Assembly: GCF_910592395.1 (NCBI RefSeq)
Contig: NC_088320.1
Span: forward strand, 13,020,501-13,084,500
DNA: 64,000 bases
DNA from: Lineus longissimus
Lineage: Eukaryota; Nemertea; Pilidiophora; Heteronemertea; Lineidae
Direction: 5' to 3'
The position numbers were made by a program, and so were the translations under genes. The stretch's first letter is position 1. The number at the start of each line of letters is the position of its first letter. Below the pieces are notes generated by a model. That model had not been told where the DNA came from, searched no databases, and worked only from the letters and a program-made list of their open reading frames with translations. Positions 57,274-64,000 of the stretch are shown here, in pieces.

Positions 57274-58508
57274 TTGTTAAATCTCTTACAGAATACAAGT
57301 ATTTGCGGTGGTAAGGCTCTCCCTTCCTTATCAGAAATAGACGCGCGCCTACAGATGCTTGATAAACTCTCAGAGAATTCAGAAGCTTCAAAAAGGGCAG
57401 GTACAATTCAGCGAGCGCTAGAGATTTTTCTCGCTTCTTTGCCATCAGCGCCTACTCTAGTTACTTGTGGTGTTCAAGATATTAAGCGATTTTTGGTGTG
57501 GAAAGATAAAGATGGTAAAACCAAAATACATGACATATCATGCCCCTTCCTGGGTGACAAAAGTAAAATGCAATGTAACTGCCCCATTAGGTTGGCTTCT
57601 GGCACCGTCACTAACCTTTTGCAGAAAATGGCTTCGATCTTTGAGCAAAGCGGACGTGGTAAGTCGTGGGATAATATCTTGAAGCGAGGTAATCCAGCAA
57701 AATCACCTGAAATTAAAACCTACATCAAGCAAATCTCAGAAGAACAGGCCAGGGCTCAGATATTGCCAAAGCAAGCGAAGCCTGTGTTTCTTTCGAAGCT
57801 CCGGAGGGTAGCAAATTATATTGGAAATCAACTCACAAGGCCAGATTTGTCGTTATCACAGCAATTTGTTCTGCTCAGAGATCAAGCATTTCTGAAAATC
57901 CAATTTTTTGCGGGAGACAGAGTGTCGGATTTGGCGCGGTTACCAAGTCAATCTGTGCGCTTGTTACCCGACAATTCTGGTTTGGTTGTATCTCATGTGT
58001 TAACAAAATCAATTAGAGGTGGCAAAGATGGGAAGTGTAACACATTCGTATTAAGTGTGTGTGAAGAAAAGATTATATGCCTAGTTTTTGCCGAATATAC
58101 CCATTGGGCCAAGGATCACAGTATAGATCTATCTTGTGGTTACTTATTCAGAGTGGCCTTTTCGTCCTCGAAGGTGCTTGATAGCCCCGTAACCTACTCT
58201 ACAATGCATTCTCGTTTCGTGACCTACCTCACAACTCTAGGTATTTATGACGGGGAAACCCGCATGGAGTAAGAGCTGGTTGTGCGGTCACGATGGAGTT
58301 GGCAGGCACTTCCGAGTCGACAGATGCAATGAAGCACATTGGTTGGTTTACGAACGATTCCTACAAATATTATAGTAGACAAGATTCCCTAAAGCAAGCC
58401 TCGGTCACTGCCACTCGGCTGGCCGCGTCAACAGCTATGTCAAATAGAATTGAGGCTACGTATCAGAAATACTCTGTTTTTGATAATCTTCCTTCGGCCA
58501 TAATTTAG
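57274..58508 (+). pseudogene. Ngaro tyrosine recombinase with one frameshift
   Basis: The N-terminal half is open from 57274 and holds the first catalytic Arg in FAGDRVSDLARLP (near residue 217) and the Lys-bearing VLTKSIRGGKDGK strand. At 58256-58262 (GAAACCCGCATGG) a single missing base shifts the frame just before the HxxR box. The remaining part (HG-V-R, ELAGTSES, HIGWFTNDSYKYY with the nucleophile Tyr) lies in the other frame to the stop at 58508. All catalytic residues survive, so this is a one-base lesion or a sequencing error. Confidence 0.85.
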
Positions 58509-58956
58509 ACAGCTATTATTAGCCCTTCAATAAAGACAGCTCGGTCCAGTGTCCCTCGTCAAAATTTGCATCGTTTTTCATTCAGATTCTCATGCGTCTG
58601 CAAATTACCTTATGGTTGCGTATACGTATTTGGGCTCATCGTCCTAAAAGTCATTCGCAGATATTTATCACCCGCTAGCTAAAATACTCTGCCATATGGT
58701 ACCAACTACTGTATATACGGCTCTCGGTCAGTATTTACAATGCACCGGTAAAATCCTTCGCAGTGTATAGATTAAAATGTATGTTGTGAATGTCAATTGA
58801 CAAGTTTTTTGTGAATTAAACGTGCTTTGTAGATATCTTGTTTCTTCTTTCTTCTTAGGAGGAATCTTTTCTTTCTCCTTTCTCTGTGTTGGGAGTTTTG
58901 GGGGTGTTTCGATCCGATGGCAGAGGATTCCACCTCGGATTTCGTGGCCGTGGCGG
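58509..58956. other. Ngaro 3' untranslated region
   Basis: No ORF; lies between the recombinase stop and B1. Confidence 0.6.
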
Positions 58957-59011
58957 AGAAATGCTTGTTGCTCCCAATACTCCCCTGAGATGATAGTGGT
59001 CACTGAGGGTG
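58957..59011. repeat. Ngaro B1 repeat
   Basis: AGAAATGCTTGTTGCTCCCA...CACTGAGGGTG, identical by eye to B2 at 59372-59426. It is followed directly by A2. Confidence 0.92.
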
Positions 59012-59093
59012 CGTATACACCCTCATTGAACTCTATTATCGAAGAAGGTATAAAAGCACCAGACCCTGGCCTATTCGAGCACTTGGCATTTGC
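59011..59093. repeat. Ngaro A2 repeat
   Basis: Copy of A1. The 3' neighbour sequence to 59371 is unique within this window. Confidence 0.9.
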
Positions 59094-59371
59094 GCTCGCA
59101 TGTAATGAAGGACGTTTACATTCTATCCCCAGAGTTTCCTATTTGGAATGGTGTCAGGGTAATATGAGATCGAGCCTAAATTGCTAGGCATCAATCCATC
59201 TTCCATTCCGCTAGAGATATTAGGTGCTCTGGATTTGTTGCCCCTAAATCATTTAGTTTCTCATGTGTGTTTGTTTGTTTGAGCCAGCTAATTAAGTCCA
59301 ACTTATTGGTTTCCTTTACCCACCCGCCCCACCCTTGGTGCCGCTGTCTCTCGTATTTCTTCTTACAATGA

Positions 59372-59426
59372 AGAAATGCTTGTTGCTCCCAATACTCCCC
59401 TGAGATGATAGTGGTCACTGAGGGTG
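59372..59426. repeat. Ngaro B2 repeat (element end)
   Basis: Second copy of B1. Duplicated-unit sequence resumes at 59427 with CCACCAACACCACCACTGAC. Confidence 0.92.
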
Positions 59427-59941
59427 CCACCAACACCACCACTGACATATTACATATTTTGGACACCTTAAATATTTTTGGGACCCTCTGTCGTTCTCGG
59501 CAAAACTAATTTTCCGAGTTTACTGGGATATTGTTCTCTGATCAACAATATTTGAAACTGATACAACTAATTGATACTAATAGTTGATAACTAACAAATT
59601 CGCCTTGCCAGCACACTTACTTTATATTACATATCATGTTTTTTTTAACTCAAACCAACCATACGATGAACTATTTATCTAATGTGTTTGTGTTGTCACT
59701 CATATACGTTTTGCTTAAAGGGGGACTATAGGCAGGAGCAGGCGGGTCAAATTGACTATCTTCAGGTGACTATATACACGGTAAGCAGGTAAGGGCTCTG
59801 GGTCATGTTAGATTCAGCACTAAATATATGCCTCCTACAAGCACGAATAGTTTTGACGTACTGTGAGATGCGAGAGACTCCTATTGGCGACTTCTTGTGA
59901 TTTTATCTTGCTGACCTAGCTACTTCCTATAGAGTTCCTTT

Positions 59942-61042
59942 AAGGTTTGGTTTTGTAACGGAGAACAATAAATAAAATCATTAAGCCAGCAGCTATCATC
60001 AGTCATAAGAATCGATCTTACCCATTCTATCCATAACGGTCAGGATCACGCCGTTTGACAACTGTTATTGTTCATTAGATTGTATTGTGCTTCTGTTTCA
60101 GTTCGAAACCAATTCTGTATTTCATGAGAGTGAGAGCTAATAAAGTAAATATCATCGTCGGTTCCTCATCATTATCATTCTACCCCGTGAGCGAGCGATG
60201 GCGGTGAAGTATTGGCGATAGGTCATGTGTGCTCTGTCATTTGGAACTTGATCATTCCAGCAAATTCTCCGAAAAGATCTTCTTTGTCGGTTGCTTTCAG
60301 CACGGTCCTGCAGGATGATGTTGTTCAGTCTTTTAGTACCTCTTGTGACTAACCTTACACTGCTTCTGCTTTGCAACCACCGTCAGCCAGGTAGGGGTCT
60401 TGATGTCTATATTCGATGCAGTTTTGTGAAGTTGTCATTTGAAATGTAAGACACAACAGTTACTGTCCTGATGTCAAACGTACCATATCAAAATCACTGA
60501 ATTCGTTTGATGTGTGAGGATGATAAATGACTTGAGATATCGTTTTGTTACAGTTAACACATTTTTGTCAGGCGGAACGGTCGTGTTTTTTTTATTTCAC
60601 CCAGACTCTCCATGATTGTGGTGCATACATATAATATCCAGTGTAGATTAATCTATATTGATAATATGAACAATAGCCTGGTGTGACGTAGCGGCTTTTA
60701 AGGCACTGGTACCTCTCTGTTAAAACAGCTGAACACCTATATCAAAATAACAAAGAGTTTATTTTAAGAGAAAATTATGTACAATATTTATATAGCCATC
60801 TGCTGAAATAAAGCATATATAAGTTATGAGAGTTCGTGTAGGAAAATGTAGCAATGTTCAGTTCAGTCCCTTCAGTTCACAAGGGCAAAGTTCACACGGC
60901 AATGTTCACAGGGTAACTGAGAAAAAGGTCCAGTTTCAAAGATGAATTCCAAGTATAACTGCGAAAATGTCCAGTTCCGAGTAAGGGCCCAGATATGGCG
61001 ACACAGAGGTGTAAAGGGTTAAGAGGCAATTAGACAGACTTA
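59942..61042. repeat. Start of tandem duplication unit 3
   Basis: Matches unit 2 from 37222 and unit 1 from 20808 up to the TTA at 61040-61042, where the Harbinger element begins. No gene is supported in it; the block's CxxC frame is disrupted here near 60585. Confidence 0.88.
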
Positions 61043-61248
61043 GGCCCCTGTCCCACTAGACGACTGAAAACTGCCCGATGCGACTGTCTCGTCGGCGTGA
61101 AAGTATTGCGGTCATATCTCACGACCCAGTGATCACAACCGTGGGCGTCCACATTATGCGATTGGAGCTGCCGACTGAATAGACGTAACTGGCCGGTGTG
61201 GGGTTTACATTGCCAATTCCAGGGACTTTCACTATCTCGGCGGCCACT

Positions 61249-63587
61249 ATGGGGAGTGGAAGGAAAAATGTAGCTGCTCTAGCGGGCATAATCATTCTCC
61301 GTAGACGACGAAAGAGAGCACGTGAGCGGATGAGAAGGGCTCTCATCAAGAGGGGATGGTGGGTCCGCCCTTGGCTGGAGAGACATGATGAGCAAGGCTA
61401 CTTTAATAACCTTATGGTTGAACTTGCTGATGAGGAAATGGAATCATTCCAAAACTTCGCAAGAATGTTCCCTGCACAATTGGCAGAACTAACGGAATGG
61501 GTGTATCCATACATACAACGCACCAACACCAATTTTAGGCCATGTATCTGTGCCGCTGAGCGACTTGCAATTACATTGAGGTTTTTGGCGGAAGGTATGT
61601 AGCCTACATATTTACATTTTCATTTACATACCATGGCAATACATTATGCAGTGTGAAAAGTACTTTCCTCCAGTATGTTTAATAGAATGACGTGACAAAG
61701 AAACAACAGTATGAAAGGTTGTATTTAATCAAATTAACAGATTAGCATTTTGCTATTTCAGGCGAATCGTACAAGAGTCTGAGATTCCAATTTCGTGTTG
61801 GCGTGTCAACTATAAGTGAAATAATACAAGAAACATGTGATGTCATATTCCATGTCCTAAAGGGTCGTTATCTGATGGTAAGCTATGTATATGCCTACAT
61901 GTATATTCACCCTATCCTGAAATAAAATAATAACAAACAAAATTAATATAACATGGTAAATTTCAACCACACCTTCGAATACAGAAAGCAACGAACGTTA
62001 TCTTTAAAAAAGAATCAGTTCTGAAAATGGCCTCCACAATCTACGATAGAAAGATTATACATGTAGAAACGGTAGTAATTACAGTGAAGCACGGTTGCTG
62101 TTCACATTGGTGGGAAACTGGAACGGGCAACTGCTTCATTGAAATTAGGCGTGACCATCCTTTGTTGATGGGGTTGTTGAGGCGGTTGTTGAACTTGCGG
62201 TCTACCGAAGGTTGAATTATCATCCCAAGCGTTGTCCAATTGGGCTCCTCGCTGCTGAAAATGGGGATAAGATTGCATTTGGATTGGATTATGAAGAGGG
62301 CTCGCCATCGTGCTCATCATGCCGTTGAACAGAGCCTGCTGAATTTGATTCTGAGCGATACATAGAGCACATTCATCATGTTGCCCTATCTTTCTCAGCT
62401 GCATGACGACGTGCCTGCCAAAGCTATCATGACCATCAGGGTCACAATCAGCATCCTTTGAAGAACAACTTTCTGCCAGTGATTGAAGAATGTGCGACTC
62501 TTCGTCTTCAACTTCTTTGACCATTTTTTCCTTCGTCTTCCTTCGTTTCGCTGATGCTGCCTTTTGGGACCTCCCCAATTTGGCCGTTTTCTCATCCATT
62601 TCGCCTGCAGAGTCGATATCAATACTGGCAGCGGATGTTGGTCGACTCCCTGATGCTGATTGGTTGTCTGCCACTTCAGTAATGTGGTCATCCTCATCAA
62701 CCAGTTCTTCATCGTCATTCTTAAAAATTAAAAAGGTTAATTATGTCATTTTTTGGGGTCAAGTTTATGCCATTGATTCTTACTTTAATTTCACTAAATT
62801 TCATTTTCAGTGTCCGAGTACGGAGGAAGAATGGAAAGAAGTAGCGGACGAATTTGCAGAAAAATGGAACTTTCCAAACTGCATTGGGGCATAGGATGGG
62901 AAGCATGTCAATATAATTACACCGAACAACTCAGGATCACGATTTTTTAACTACAAACACACCTTCAGTATCGTCCTAATGGCCCTGGAGGATTCCGACT
63001 ACAAATTTCTGTACTTCGACGTAGGCTGCAATGGCAGGATATCTGATGGAGGTGTTTTTGCAGGATGCTCACTTGATGCATCATTGAAGAAGAAGATAGC
63101 CAATGTACCACCACCCAGACCACTACCAGGTGACGAAAGAAGCGTCAGTTACACGATTGTAGCTGATGACGCGTTTCCGTTAAGGGAAGACCTGTTGAAG
63201 CCATATCCATACCAAAGTTTGGAACTCGACAAGCGAATTTTCAATTACAGGTTATCCAGAGCAAGAAGAGTGGTAGAGAATGCCTTCGGCATTTTGGCAA
63301 ACAGGTTCCGTGTATTCAGAAAGAGCATCTGTCTACCACCCAAAACAGTGGAGAAAGTAGTACTGGCAGCCTGCGCGCTTCACAATTACCTCCGCGAATC
63401 GGCTCCAGGTAAATATTGTGAAGGGCTACTTGACAAAGAAGACCCCATCACTCATGAAATAACTGATGGCGCTTGGCGAGAAGATGAAATACTGAAGCAA
63501 GCCTCAATTCCGACAAACAAGAATCCAACATTAAGGGCGAAGGAACGTCGAGAGTACATGAAGATGTACGTCAACTCTGATATTTGA
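61249..63587 (+). pseudogene. Harbinger DDE transposase, three exons, one amber stop
   Basis: Exons are 61249-61594, 61762-61877 and 62811-63587, with consensus donors GTATGT and GTAAGC and phase-matched joins. Exon 1 has a basic N-terminus (ILRRRRKRARERMRRALIKR) and WVRPWLERHDEQGYF, typical of the family. Exon 2 holds the HTH-like FRVGVSTISEIIQETCDVIF. Exon 3 carries the catalytic triad: DGKHV (62895), FDVGCNGRISDGGVF (63018) and RRVVENAFGIL (about 63276), then AACALHNYLR and a C-terminal ERREYMKMYV. The codon before the first catalytic Asp is TAG (62892-62894), where the family usually has a hydrophobic residue. It is the only lesion seen, so inactivation is recent. Confidence 0.9.
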
Positions 63588-64000
63588 TCAGTTTCCTGGC
63601 AGTTGAGTAGGATACAGAAGAAGTGAGCATATCCGGCATTACTGTGAAATCGGCTGTTATGTATATATGTCAGATAATGAAATGTCTGGACATGCTGTAA
63701 ACATCTCTGAAAATGTTGCTTTTTGTATATATATGACAGAATAAGTAGGCCGCGCCTAAAGACAGAATGTCAGTATAGATGCGTACTTACCGATAGAATT
63801 GAGTTGGACACCGTTGCCCGGTTCTTTATGTGCGTCGAAAGAAAGTCAAGTTGACGCACAAGCCATTCCTGTCGTTTAGTTTTCTGTTTGGTTGCACTAC
63901 CACTTGCTGCAGGTTTCTTTAGACGTGTATATTGCGTCCTAAGTGACGTCAACCTCTTCTTTATCTCTTCGACTGCAAATGCAAAAAAACTTTGCAATGA
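62102..64000 (-). CDS. Harbinger MADF-type DNA-binding protein, 3' exons (5' end outside window)
   Basis: Minus-strand exon 63791 to beyond 64000 reads EEIKKRLTSLRTQYTRLKK, then KTKRQEWLVRQLDFLSTHIK, the second half of a MADF domain, and ends at a GTAAGT donor (63781-63790). The next exon (62719-62102, acceptor TTTTTAAG, phase 0) has an acidic linker DDEELVDEDDHITEV and a basic patch KRRKTKEKMVKEVEDEES. It ends with a helix DSFGRHVVMQLRKI and a Gln/Pro-rich tail. The second exon lies wholly within the transposase's second intron on the opposite strand. In this family the protein assists DNA binding and nuclear import of the transposase. No lesion is visible. Confidence 0.82.

Larger units (their letters stand above)
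48560..59426 (+). mobile_element. Ngaro-type tyrosine recombinase retrotransposon, split by a LINE
   Basis: Inserted in unit 2 between GAGTGGTTC and CCAC; unit 1 is uninterrupted at 36690-36710, which fixes the ends. Repeat order is A1 (48560-48641), ORFs, B1 (58957-59011), A2 (59011-59093) and B2 (59372-59426). These are the split direct repeats of Ngaro-like elements. The ORFs are gag with a CCHC knuckle, RT-RNase H, and tyrosine recombinase. There is no target duplication, as expected for recombinase integration. Without the nested LINE the element is about 6.5 kb. Confidence 0.93.
37222..59941. repeat. Tandem duplication unit 2 (carries Harbinger derivative, Ngaro and LINE)
   Basis: Collinear with unit 1. 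The length excess is accounted for by the 580 bp Harbinger derivative at 38303, the 324 bp at 41054-41377 missing from unit 1, and the 10,867 bp Ngaro/LINE block at 48560-59426. Confidence 0.92.
61043..64000. mobile_element. PIF/Harbinger transposon, left part (runs off window)
   Basis: Begins GGCCCCTGTCCCACTAGACG directly after TTA at the unit 3 position that is empty in unit 1. That is an inverted-end-like start with a Harbinger-type TTA target. It carries a DDE transposase on the plus strand and a MADF-type gene on the minus strand. The right end and second TTA lie beyond 64000. Confidence 0.85.

Overview
The window is animal nuclear DNA, most likely from a marine invertebrate. The evidence is spliced genes with GT-AG introns, AT-rich intergenic DNA full of dispersed repeats, and five classes of eukaryotic transposon: DIRS, Ngaro, a CR1/jockey-type LINE, PIF/Harbinger and an EnSpm/CACTA-like transposase gene. 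I cannot name the species. I see no bacterial operons, CRISPR arrays or rRNA genes. Most of the open reading frames are chance frames.

1-10.8 kb: an array of four ~300 bp tandem repeats, then dispersed repeat modules (a CCCCCTGGTGGCC core, a CAGA microsatellite, a perfect hairpin, a tRNA-like T arm). Two spliced exons of an unidentified minus-strand gene lie at 5.8-6.8 kb. 10.8-15.9 kb: a plus-strand gene of at least 12 exons encoding a TNP2-like (EnSpm/CACTA-related) transposase. It has one clear frameshift and one unresolved exon boundary.

17.5-61 kb: a tandem segmental duplication with a period of about 10.95 kb. A shortened copy (about 17.46-20.81 kb) is followed by unit 1 (20.81-37.22 kb), unit 2 (37.22-59.94 kb) and the start of unit 3 (59.94-61.04 kb). 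Each full unit carries the 3' end of a dead LINE, one long orphan ORF (368 codons in unit 1, broken by a stop in unit 2), a decayed relative of that ORF, and small ORFs of unknown function. Transposons have hit the units differently, so the array works as a natural before/after comparison. Unit 1 holds a DIRS element with ITRs, an internal complementary region, gag, RT-RNase H and tyrosine recombinase. Unit 2 holds a 580 bp Harbinger derivative and a 10.9 kb Ngaro element in A1-ORFs-B1-A2-B2 order, itself interrupted by a 4.4 kb LINE. Unit 3 is cut by a Harbinger element that runs off the window end. That element has a plus-strand DDE transposase with one amber stop and an opposed MADF-type gene.

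The most striking points are: (i) the same TTA target is empty in unit 1, holds a short Harbinger derivative in unit 2 and a transposase-bearing Harbinger in unit 3; (ii) the short derivative still carries the first exon of a MADF protein; (iii) the DIRS RNase H core is duplicated in frame by exactly 243 identical bp; (iv) the Ngaro 5' region holds a 29 bp tandem array whose units form UNCG-tetraloop hairpins; and (v) the long orphan ORF is changing at nearly neutral rates.
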